From: CARZYU01 sp964370085 | GTDB taxonomy: Bacteria > Bacillota_I > Bacilli_A > RF39 > UBA660 | Direction of reading: 5' to 3' | NCBI GenBank assembly: GCA_964370085.1 | Contig: CAYJHI010000027.1 | Location: 1-16,481 of the forward strand | DNA: 16,481 bases | Shown: positions 1 through 7,385 of the stretch, piece by piece | How the letters are laid out: each line of letters begins with the position of its first letter | How positions within the stretch are numbered: the stretch's first letter is position 1 | Program-made: the position numbers and the translations under genes | Notes under the pieces: generated by a model | Seen by the model: the letters and a program-made list of their open reading frames with translations, nothing else | Told to the model about the DNA's origin: nothing | Databases searched by the model: none

Positions 1-17
1 TATTATAGGTGAAGTTT

Positions 18-794
18 ATGTATTTTACATATAAGAATATCCATCTTTATTACGAAAAATATGGTACTGGTAAAAAAGAAATGCTAATACTACCAGGATG
101 GGGACATAATCGCAATACTTTTCATCATATCGTTGAAGAGTTTAGTAAGAAATACACTATTTACATTGTAGATTATCCCGGTTTTGGAAATAGTCCTTTT
201 CCTAATAAAGATTTGACTATTTATAATTATACCGATATTATAGTTAGTCTTATTAAGTTTTTAGAACTAAAAAATCCTATTATAATCGGACATTCATTTG
301 GAGGAAGAATTGCAATCGTATTAAATGGTTGTTATAAATATCCAATTAGTAAGATGATATTAATAGGAAGTGCTGGTATTAAACCTAAAAGAACTTTTCT
401 TTCATTATTAAAATCATATAGATATAAATTATTAAAGAAAATATCTTTCTTCTTACCTAAGAAGTATAAAGAAGTTTATTTATCTAATTTATTAAACAAA
501 TATGGTTCTAGTGATTATTTGAAACTTAGTGATAGACAAAGAAAAACATTTATAAATATTATTACTCAAGATCTTACTAATTATCTATCTAAGATTAAAG
601 CATCTACTCTATTGATATGGGGCGAGAGTGATTTATCAACACCACTTAAAGATGGTATATTAATGAATAAACTAATTAATGATTCAGGTCTTGTTACTTT
701 AGATAGATGTGGTCATTTCTGTTATTTAGAAAATCCTAAATATATTAATTTGATTATAAAAGAATTTTTAAAAAATAAAACTAAGAATAATTAA
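18..794 (+). CDS. alpha/beta hydrolase fold protein
   Basis: A cytosolic hydrolase of the alpha/beta fold, 258 aa, with no signal peptide or membrane segment. The full catalytic set is visible: an oxyanion-hole strand ending LPGWG near residue 30, the nucleophile elbow GHSFGG with Ser93, the acid Asp205 in LLIWGESD, and His233 in CGHF. The region between about residues 120 and 190 is the usual variable helical cap and is rich in Lys and Tyr. I chose ATG at 18 because AGGTGA at 7-12 lies five bases upstream; the GTG at 9, inside that site, would add three residues. It is the only plus-strand gene and converges on proS with a 4-base overlap of stop codons. The substrate cannot be read from sequence; esterase, lipase and C-C hydrolase members all share these motifs. 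Fold assignment is firm, specificity unknown. Confidence 0.9.
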   Translation: MYFTYKNIHLYYEKYGTGKKEMLILPGWGHNRNTFHHIVEEFSKKYTIYIVDYPGFGNSPFPNKDLTIYNYTDIIVSLIKFLELKNPIIIGHSFGGRIAIVLNGCYKYPISKMILIGSAGIKPKRTFLSLLKSYRYKLLKKISFFLPKKYKEVYLSNLLNKYGSSDYLKLSDRQRKTFINIITQDLTNYLSKIKASTLLIWGESDLSTPLKDGILMNKLINDSGLVTLDRCGHFCYLENPKYINLIIKEFLKNKTKNN

Positions 795-803
795 TTCTTA
801 GTT
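779..803. terminator. bidirectional terminator between hydrolase gene and proS
   Basis: An inverted repeat, AACTAAGAAT and ATTCTTAGTT, forms a 10-bp stem with a 5-base loop (789-793). It is followed by a T-rich run on both strands (TTATTTTATTTAA rightward; TTTTATTTTTTAAAA on the minus strand). The stop codons of both convergent genes lie inside it, so one hairpin can end both transcripts. Confidence 0.75.
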
Positions 804-2470
804 ATTTTATTTAATACTTCTTCTAAAGAAATAATACTACTCTCTTCTTCAGTTCTGTTTTTATATTCATATAAGTCATCTTCAATTGAACGTCCTACAA
901 CGACACGATGAGGTATTCCTAGTAAATCACTATCTTTGAATTTAACTCCTGCTCTTTCATTACGATCATCTAACATAACGTCTATATTTAATAAATTCAA
1001 TTTATCATATAACTCCAAAGCTTTTTGTAGTTGTTTTGGGTTTTTGCAATCAGCGATGATGATACTAACGTTAAATGGGGCGATACTTTCGTTAAAGACC
1101 ATCCCATGGTTATCATTATGTTGTTCTATATAAGCCGCTAGTATTCTACCTATACCTATTCCATAACATCCCATTTGTACAAACTGAGGTTTATTAAATT
1201 CATCTTGATAAGTAAGATTTAAACTTCTAGAGTATTTATCTCCTAGTTTAAAAATATTACCTATTTCAATACCTTTTTTAAATACTAACTTATTACCACA
1301 AATAGGACATAAGTCTTCTTCAGTTATTTCTCTTAAATCAATATATTCTGCTTTAAAATCAGATGTATTAGTGTTAACAAAATGATAATCTTCTTCATTA
1401 GCCCCTGTTACAAAATTAGTCATGTGTTCTACTTCTAAGTCAGCATATATATTAATATCTAAATTAATTGGTCCTGCATAACCCTTAGTAGTAACACTAT
1501 TAATTTCTTCTTCAGTTGCAAGTACTATTTCATCTTCTAAACAATTGATATATTTACTTAATTTAAGTAAGTTAACTTCTCTATCTCCTCTTACTAAAAC
1601 GGCAATTAATTCATCTTTTGCTTTGTATATTAAACATTTAACCGTTTTGGGAGTTTCTATATCTAAAAAACTTGCTACTTCTTCAATTGTCTTAGTATTA
1701 GGTGTACTCACCTTTTCTAAACTAAGTTTATTTTCATTAACTTGTTCAGTAGTTTTAAAAGTTGCTATTTCTTTATTAGATGAATAATCACATTTACTAC
1801 ATACTACTAAGTGATCTTCTCCAATATCTGTAAGCGCTTGAAACTCTTCTGATAAAAGTCCACCCATCGCTCCTGTATCTGCTTTAACAACAGTATAATC
1901 AATACCTACTCTTTGAAAAATGTTGTGGTATGCAATATCCATTTTACGATAAGATTCTTCTAGTCCATCTAAATCTTTATCAAAGCTATAAGCATCTTTC
2001 ATCGAAAACTCTTTTACTCTAATAAGTCCAAATCTACTTCTTGCTTCATCTCTATATTTAGTACCTATTTGATAAATATTAAATGGTAGTGTTTTATAAG
2101 ATGTTATTTGCATCTTCGCTGCTTCTACAAATAACTCTTCATGCGTTGGTCCTAATGCAAAGTTTCTATTATTACGATCAGTCAAAGTAAACATACTATT
2201 ACCAAAGATATTTCTTCTACCACTGTCTATATAAACTTCTTCTGGTATTAAACAAGGCATTAATAATTCTAACGCTCCTTGTTTATTCATTTCATCTCTT
2301 ACAATATCTTGTATTTTCTTAATAACTCTTAGTCCAAGAGGCATATACATATATACCCCTGCACTACTTTTTTTAATCATACCTGATCTAACTAAAAGAT
2401 TACTACTAACTGAATCTTCATCTTTACTATCTTCTCTTAATGTATAAAAATAATTATTTTTTAGTTTCAT
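791..2470 (-). CDS. proS: proline--tRNA ligase, bacterial type with editing domain
   Basis: Charges tRNA-Pro with proline in the cytosol; class II aminoacyl-tRNA synthetase, 559 aa, close to the usual 570 of the bacterial form. Class II motif 1 lies around residues 38-75 (GVYMYMPLGLRV). Motif 2 is around 105-160, with GPTHEE, YRDEARSRFGLIR and KEFSMKDAYSF. Motif 3 is GCYGIGIGR at 434-442. The insertion (YbaK-like editing) domain that clears Ala-tRNA-Pro occupies about 225-400; Lys278 in TVKCLIYK matches the lysine known to matter for editing in the E. coli enzyme. Two CxxC pairs (Cys224/227 and Cys388/391) flank it. The anticodon-binding domain is about 465-559. It is the last gene of hisS-aspS-proS; AAGGAGG four bases before the ATG overlaps the aspS stop, so translation is probably coupled. 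Its 3' end lies in a shared two-way terminator. Confidence 0.97.
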   Translation of the reverse strand: MKLKNNYFYTLREDSKDEDSVSSNLLVRSGMIKKSSAGVYMYMPLGLRVIKKIQDIVRDEMNKQGALELLMPCLIPEEVYIDSGRRNIFGNSMFTLTDRNNRNFALGPTHEELFVEAAKMQITSYKTLPFNIYQIGTKYRDEARSRFGLIRVKEFSMKDAYSFDKDLDGLEESYRKMDIAYHNIFQRVGIDYTVVKADTGAMGGLLSEEFQALTDIGEDHLVVCSKCDYSSNKEIATFKTTEQVNENKLSLEKVSTPNTKTIEEVASFLDIETPKTVKCLIYKAKDELIAVLVRGDREVNLLKLSKYINCLEDEIVLATEEEINSVTTKGYAGPINLDINIYADLEVEHMTNFVTGANEEDYHFVNTNTSDFKAEYIDLREITEEDLCPICGNKLVFKKGIEIGNIFKLGDKYSRSLNLTYQDEFNKPQFVQMGCYGIGIGRILAAYIEQHNDNHGMVFNESIAPFNVSIIIADCKNPKQLQKALELYDKLNLLNIDVMLDDRNERAGVKFKDSDLLGIPHRVVVGRSIEDDLYEYKNRTEEESSIISLEEVLNKITKN

Positions 2471-2479
2471 AATTCCTCC

Positions 2480-3787
2480 TTAAGGATTTAATCTATTTGG
2501 TCCACGGAACAATAACATTGATTCTTTTAGTGATGGAAGTCCTAGTAATAACATAGTTAATCTATCAACTCCTAGTCCAAAACCTCCATGTGGTGGACAA
2601 CCGTATTTAAAGAAGTCTAAATAGAACTCAACGTCTTTATCTAATCCTTTTTCCTTAGCTTGTTCTACTAATATATCATAACGATGTTCTCTTTGTGCTC
2701 CAGTTGTAATTTCTACACCTCTCCATAAAAGATCATATCCTAGGGCAGTATCACCATCTCTCATATGATAAAATGCTCTTTTTTCTTTAGGATAATCCGT
2801 TACAAAGATAAACTCACAGTTAAACTCATCCTGAGCATATTGACATGCAAGTCTTTCAGCTTCTGTTGTAAGATCAAATCTATCTTCTACTTTTAAGTTA
2901 TATTTACTCTCTAGTATTTCTAATAAATCATTTAATTTAACTCTAGGGAAACTAGTTGGAACAACAACTTCTTGATTGTAGATTTCTTTAATCATATCCC
3001 CATATTTATCTTTAACATTTTTAAGCATTTCAATAAGCATTGCTTCTTCTAAATTCATAACATCAACATACGAATCAATATAACTAAATTCTAAATCAAA
3101 TCCTGTAAATTCCGTAGCATGTCGAGAAGTATTTGAGTTTTCTGCTCTAAACACTGGTCCTGTTTCAAATATTCTCTCCATCCCACTAGACATAGCCATT
3201 TGCTTATAAAACTGCGGAGACTGTGCAAGATATGCTAATCTATCAAAGTATTTAACTTCGAATACATCACTACCTGATTCAGAAGCTGCTGCTATTAGTT
3301 TAGGAGTATGTATTTCAATAAAGTCATTTTTATATAAATAATCTCTAAAAGATTTAATCATCTCTGTTTGAATACGAAAGATATTAGTGTTAAATTCATT
3401 TCTTAAATCTAAGAAACGATTATCTAATCTCGTATCAATATCTTGAGCATCTTTATCTTTTATATTAACAGGTAACTCTGGTACTGATACTGAAGTAACT
3501 TCAATAGTACTAGGTATTAACTCCATACCTCTTAGTTTAACTTTCTCGTTCTTAACTAATTTACCTGCTACTTTAATAGTACTTTCATTAGTAAGATTAT
3601 TAACTATTTCTACTATCTCTTTATTACATTCTTCTGATTTTTCAATAGTAATTTGTATTTTATTATTAATGTCTCTAAGTACAATAAACTGTACCCATTG
3701 TAAATTACGCACATTGTCAACAAAACCTACTAAGGTTATTTCTTTATCTATATACTCTTCTAAATTATTCAAATTTATCTTATTCAT
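2480..3787 (-). CDS. aspS: aspartate--tRNA ligase, archaeal/eukaryal type
   Basis: Attaches aspartate to tRNA; class II synthetase, 435 aa. An N-terminal OB-fold anticodon-binding domain (about 1-100) is followed by TRLDNRFLDLR, typical of the hinge. The catalytic core has motif 2 (FRAENSNTSRH, 213-223) and motif 3 (GGFGLGVDRL, 401-410). The large GAD insertion that makes the usual bacterial AspRS about 590 aa is absent, so this is the short archaeal/eukaryal form, which occurs in some Firmicutes and is often non-discriminating (charging tRNA-Asn too). Whether this one discriminates cannot be settled here; the position matching the archaeal discriminating Trp appears to be Asp24, while the nearby Lys is kept. 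The start is the second in-frame ATG: GGGAG is 9 bases upstream of it, but touches the earlier ATG at 3796. The gene overlaps the end of hisS by 8 bases and precedes proS by 9. Confidence 0.95.
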   Translation of the reverse strand: MNKINLNNLEEYIDKEITLVGFVDNVRNLQWVQFIVLRDINNKIQITIEKSEECNKEIVEIVNNLTNESTIKVAGKLVKNEKVKLRGMELIPSTIEVTSVSVPELPVNIKDKDAQDIDTRLDNRFLDLRNEFNTNIFRIQTEMIKSFRDYLYKNDFIEIHTPKLIAAASESGSDVFEVKYFDRLAYLAQSPQFYKQMAMSSGMERIFETGPVFRAENSNTSRHATEFTGFDLEFSYIDSYVDVMNLEEAMLIEMLKNVKDKYGDMIKEIYNQEVVVPTSFPRVKLNDLLEILESKYNLKVEDRFDLTTEAERLACQYAQDEFNCEFIFVTDYPKEKRAFYHMRDGDTALGYDLLWRGVEITTGAQREHRYDILVEQAKEKGLDKDVEFYLDFFKYGCPPHGGFGLGVDRLTMLLLGLPSLKESMLLFRGPNRLNP

Positions 3788-5087
3788 ATGTATCATCTCC
3801 CATATCTTCTAAAGCTTGTTGATAGATTTTTTCTTCTAAGTAATATTCTAAGTAATTTAAATCAACTTCTTCTTCTTCTTTAGTAACGTTATTTTTTACT
3901 TTAACTATATCTTTATCTAAATCTTCACTATTTAATATAACTAGGTACTGACTATTTAATCTATCTGCCTTTTTAAATTGTGCTTTTAAGCTCTTAGATT
4001 CATATTCTAAATCTGTTACAAATCCTAATGTTCTTAATCTACTAGCTAAATGAATAGCATATTTCTTTTCATCTTCATTTACGTACATGATGAATGCGTC
4101 TGTCTTAGCATCTTCTACTAATTTAATATTTGACTCTTCTAAGGCAAACATTATTCTTTCTATACCTGCTGCAAACCCTACTGAAGGTGTAGATGGTCCG
4201 TCTATTTGTTCTACTAAATCATTGTATCTACCACCCGCACCAACAACGTTTTGGTTACCTAAGGCTTCTACTTCTGTCGTAAACTCAAACACTGTATGAC
4301 TATAATAATCAAATCCTCTGACAGTATTTGGATCAATTTCATAAGGAATGCTTAATATATCTAAATATTCTTTTACTTTCTCAAAGTGTTCTTCGCTTTC
4401 TTCATTTAAATAATCAATTATCTTAGGAGCATTTTTGAATACATCATTGTTTTTATCTACTTTACAATCAAGTATTCTTAAAGGATTCTTTTCATAACGA
4501 TTATTACAATCTTCACATAAATCACCTAAATGTGGTTTAAAATACTCTAATAATGCTTCACGGTAGTTATCTCTTGATTCCTTATCTCCTAATGTATTAA
4601 GTTTAACTTTAATACCAGGAAGACCTAGACTTTGATATAAGTTATATGCAACTGAAATAACTTCTACATCTGAGTAAGGATCAGTAGTACCCAAAAGTTC
4701 AATACCAAATTGATAAAATTCTCTTGTTCTACCGGCTTGAGGTCTCTCATAACGGTACATCGGTCCATTATAATAAAGTTTAACAGGCAAGTTGTTATCG
4801 GCATACATCTTATTCTCAACAAAACTTCTAACTACTCCCGCAGTACCTTCTGGTCTTAAAGTCATATTACGATTACCACGATCAGTAAAATCATAAGTCT
4901 CTTTAGAAACAATATCACTAGTATCGCCAATACCTCTGTGAAATAAATCCGTGCTTTCAAAAAGAGGTGTACGTATATAGTTATAATTATAACTTCTCAT
5001 TAACAGTTGTACTGTCATATCAAAAAATTGCCATCTTCTAGCATTATCCCCATATAAATCATATGTTCCCTTAGGTTTATTAATCAT
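3780..5087 (-). CDS. hisS: histidine--tRNA ligase
   Basis: Charges tRNA-His with histidine; class II synthetase, 435 aa with the start used here, a usual length. Visible signatures are KGTYDLYG near the N terminus, TLRPEGTAG at 76-84, motif 2 YRYERPQAGRTREFYQFG at 111-128, the histidine-specific RGFDYYSH at 257-264 (its Arg is the catalytic arginine of the family), and motif 3 GFAAGIERI at 304-312. The last roughly 100 residues are the anticodon-binding domain. The start is the ATG at 5087, seven bases after GGAG; the upstream in-frame ATG at 5105 overlaps that site and has no ribosome-binding site of its own. First gene of the operon hisS-aspS-proS. The leader is only about 20 nt, so no T-box fits in front of it, unlike many Firmicute hisS genes. 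Confidence 0.97.
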   Translation of the reverse strand: MINKPKGTYDLYGDNARRWQFFDMTVQLLMRSYNYNYIRTPLFESTDLFHRGIGDTSDIVSKETYDFTDRGNRNMTLRPEGTAGVVRSFVENKMYADNNLPVKLYYNGPMYRYERPQAGRTREFYQFGIELLGTTDPYSDVEVISVAYNLYQSLGLPGIKVKLNTLGDKESRDNYREALLEYFKPHLGDLCEDCNNRYEKNPLRILDCKVDKNNDVFKNAPKIIDYLNEESEEHFEKVKEYLDILSIPYEIDPNTVRGFDYYSHTVFEFTTEVEALGNQNVVGAGGRYNDLVEQIDGPSTPSVGFAAGIERIMFALEESNIKLVEDAKTDAFIMYVNEDEKKYAIHLASRLRTLGFVTDLEYESKSLKAQFKKADRLNSQYLVILNSEDLDKDIVKVKNNVTKEEEEVDLNYLEYYLEEKIYQQALEDMGDDTYE

Positions 5088-5112
5088 AATATCACTCCAT
5101 TTCAATATAAAT

Positions 5113-5141
5113 ATTATACTATAAATATTAATAAAAAAAAA
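5113..5141 (-). promoter_or_regulatory. promoter for hisS-aspS-proS
   Basis: A perfect -10 box, TATAAT, lies at 5113-5118 on the minus strand, about 25 bases before the hisS start. At 17 bases upstream the -35 position (5136-5141) is only TTTTTT, which is the U-tract of the preceding terminator, so the -35 is poor. The placement between terminator and operon supports the call. Expected transcript start is near 5106. Confidence 0.55.
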
Positions 5142-5163
5142 GCAGTTACTCTTTAGTTACTAC
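5133..5163 (-). terminator. terminator after the 737-aa gene
   Basis: On the minus strand GTAGTAAC and GTAACTGC pair over eight positions (one A-A mismatch, one G-U) around a six-base loop, followed by nine consecutive T. The stop codon of the 737-aa gene lies in the loop. The imperfect stem is weaker than the other terminators here; the long T run makes up for it. Confidence 0.6.
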
Positions 5164-7366
5164 TCTTTTTGTCATTTAATTTAATTTTTGTAGGTGATAA
5201 CTCTTTTACCATCCTATCAGATGTTATTTTTAACCCTTGTAATATTTCTTTTTTGTGGTCTTTAATATAATTATTTATTTTATCTTCTTCCATTACATGA
5301 CCTTCTAACATGGCAGGATTTGGTGTAATTATCGTATCTATTTCAATATCATCAGTAAATACTAATTTCACTTTGAAAATACCGTCCTCTATAGTTGCTA
5401 ATTCAAATCCTTCATCTTTTTTTAGACGATCTTTAAATCTAGCAAGTTCGCCTTTTTTAATTAGTAATTCACTCTTGCTTAATTCATCTACTCCTAATTC
5501 GGTAGCATCATCAAAACTTTCTATTTCCTCTGTTATGTCTTTATAATTTTGATCAAATTGTTTTTTATATTGATTCATATTAATTTTACCATCAATTATT
5601 TCGAATCCATATATTGATTTTATTTCAGACATAATATTAAAAATGTTCTTAATGTGATGTTTATTTATTTCCATTAAAGTTGGTAAAGTTCTAGTATCTA
5701 TTTCATTAGAAGTAACACTAATTATAGAATTATCTTCTAAAACAAGTTCTACTTTAACCTCACCTTCTTTTGAAACATGATAATGAATGTCTTCTATTTC
5801 ATCACTTGAGTCCTCAATAAGTTTTGCGATCTCCTTAGGCTTACGTAAATTAGTATTCATTTCTTCAATTGCCCAATATAGATTATCAGTAGAAACACGA
5901 TAATCATTAACTGCATCTATTTGATTGTAAATACTTATTTTATCTTGAACACTTGGTTGTTCTTCTATTTTATTCTTTGAATTGATATTTATAATATTTC
6001 GAAGTCTATTAGTTGTTTTATCTACCTCTACTTCTTCACAATCTGAAACAACTAAATCTAATAGTTCTGGGATTAATTTAAGTGCTATGTTTTCATTTTT
6101 AGTGATTTCTATAGTTCTATCTTTAATTGTATCACAAAAATCGTATTCTGTCTTTTCTTCAAAAACAACGGAAAATTTTTGCGATGAATTTGGTTTAAAA
6201 ACTGCCTTTATAGCAACACCATACTTACTCATTAAATATTCACTTTTTTCAAATATATCTAATATTTCCTTATCAAAAAAGCCATCACAACTTTCAACAA
6301 TATCATCTTTTTTAAATTCAAGGAGGAAATACTTCATAAAGTCAGCATAAGATGAAATTGTTAATTGAGGACTGAGATTAACACTATCAGGATTTTGTCT
6401 CAATACGAATTGAGTATTGTTTCTTTTAAACAATGTTTCCCATTCCTTTAATTCCTTTCTCTTCTTATTATCTTTAGGAGGTTTTATTCGTGTTGCTTTT
6501 GAGCGATTTAACGTTACAAACTCCGCCATTTTGTTATACAAAGGCATAATCCATTCTCCATTTTGATAGCATTTAAGTTCATTTTCTATTTCTTCTTGCA
6601 ATCTCTTTACAGAATAAGTCTTTGGTGTGTTACGGAAGTTATCTTTTTGATACGATGAAACTATATTTCTAAGTTGTTTAGGCAGTTCATCAACGTATGC
6701 AACTAAGTTTTCTTTATCTACATTAGCGTGTTCTACCGCTTCACTACCTAGTGTAATTAGTAATCTTTTATTGTTAGTTAAAGAAGTGGTACCTATTTTT
6801 ATTCCATCTAATGTGTAACAGGTAAAACCATTGAAAATTTCGCTATCTTTATTTTTAAAATTTAAACCAACATTTGATTTATCTTCAGTGCTAGTGACGT
6901 TAATTACTGTTTGATATTTACCAAAGTACTTCTCTGCTGTTTTCATTACTTCAGTTAATTCTTCTTGCAAATATTCATTTAAAGTTGAATCAGTAAGCTG
7001 TCCTAGTTGGTCTATTGCAATAATTTTATCTCTTTGTAAATACGTCACACTCATATCTTTTCCATTGGTTATTGTTATTATAGGCTTTATTTTCTTGTCT
7101 CTTTCTTCTGCAGAGAGTATAACACTATAATTTGATCCTTTTGTTTTATTATTCTGTGATATTAAGTATATAGCATTACCTGAATACTTTTCCTTAAGTG
7201 CCAAATTCAATTTCTTTAATAATGGTCTAAGCCAGTTTCCACTATCATATAAATACAAATCTTTTTCGATTATTTCTTCTATTCTCATCAAACTAATAGT
7301 TTGTCTCTTGTTAGTTTGATCGATTAGTTCAATATCTTTTTTTATTAATTCTAATTCCTTTAACAT
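5153..7366 (-). CDS. modular protein of unknown function, two modules plus shared C-terminal domain
   Basis: I do not recognise this 737-aa protein. It has no signal peptide or membrane segment, is highly charged, and should be soluble. It contains two copies of a roughly 220-residue module (about 28-250 and 251-465), each with four ordered motifs. A: a W-containing start (SGNWLRPLLKKL at 42-53; NGEWIMPLYNKM at 269-280). B: a strand pair ending KPIITI or SPQLTI. C: a helix then strand (EKYFGKYQTVINV; SEYLMSKYGVAIKAV). D: an L-R-N-I helix (LRNIV 232-236; LRNII 455-459). Residues 495-730 are a C-terminal domain shared with the two upstream genes, starting YWAIEEMN and containing SEIKSIYG. Codons 655-727 are identical in DNA to the 995-aa gene. 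The start follows AAGGGAG by four bases, 11 bases after the upstream stop, so the two genes are probably co-transcribed. Function unknown; a structural or binding role is conceivable since no catalytic residues recur. Confidence 0.9.
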   Translation of the reverse strand: MLKELELIKKDIELIDQTNKRQTISLMRIEEIIEKDLYLYDSGNWLRPLLKKLNLALKEKYSGNAIYLISQNNKTKGSNYSVILSAEERDKKIKPIITITNGKDMSVTYLQRDKIIAIDQLGQLTDSTLNEYLQEELTEVMKTAEKYFGKYQTVINVTSTEDKSNVGLNFKNKDSEIFNGFTCYTLDGIKIGTTSLTNNKRLLITLGSEAVEHANVDKENLVAYVDELPKQLRNIVSSYQKDNFRNTPKTYSVKRLQEEIENELKCYQNGEWIMPLYNKMAEFVTLNRSKATRIKPPKDNKKRKELKEWETLFKRNNTQFVLRQNPDSVNLSPQLTISSYADFMKYFLLEFKKDDIVESCDGFFDKEILDIFEKSEYLMSKYGVAIKAVFKPNSSQKFSVVFEEKTEYDFCDTIKDRTIEITKNENIALKLIPELLDLVVSDCEEVEVDKTTNRLRNIININSKNKIEEQPSVQDKISIYNQIDAVNDYRVSTDNLYWAIEEMNTNLRKPKEIAKLIEDSSDEIEDIHYHVSKEGEVKVELVLEDNSIISVTSNEIDTRTLPTLMEINKHHIKNIFNIMSEIKSIYGFEIIDGKINMNQYKKQFDQNYKDITEEIESFDDATELGVDELSKSELLIKKGELARFKDRLKKDEGFELATIEDGIFKVKLVFTDDIEIDTIITPNPAMLEGHVMEEDKINNYIKDHKKEILQGLKITSDRMVKELSPTKIKLNDKKSSN
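5186..5404 (-). repeat. 219-bp perfect direct repeat, copy 1 (3' end of 737-aa gene)
   Basis: Identical base for base to 7396-7614 (offset 2210). It covers codons 655-727 in the same reading frame as the other copy. Sequence on both sides drops to ordinary paralog similarity, so synonymous sites have been homogenised only within this tract. This fits recent gene conversion or unequal recombination. Confidence 0.97.
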
Positions 7367-7370
7367 AAAT

Positions 7371-7385
7371 CTCCCTTTTATTTAA
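7371..7385 (-). repeat. shared 15-base leader element, copy in front of 737-aa gene
   Basis: The minus-strand sequence TTAAATAAAAGGGAG is identical to 10371-10385 and matches 13 of 14 bases at 12152-12165. It contains the ribosome-binding site. Here it also includes the last lysine codon and TAA stop of the 995-aa gene, so the same sequence is coding in one place and leader in the other. Confidence 0.85.
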
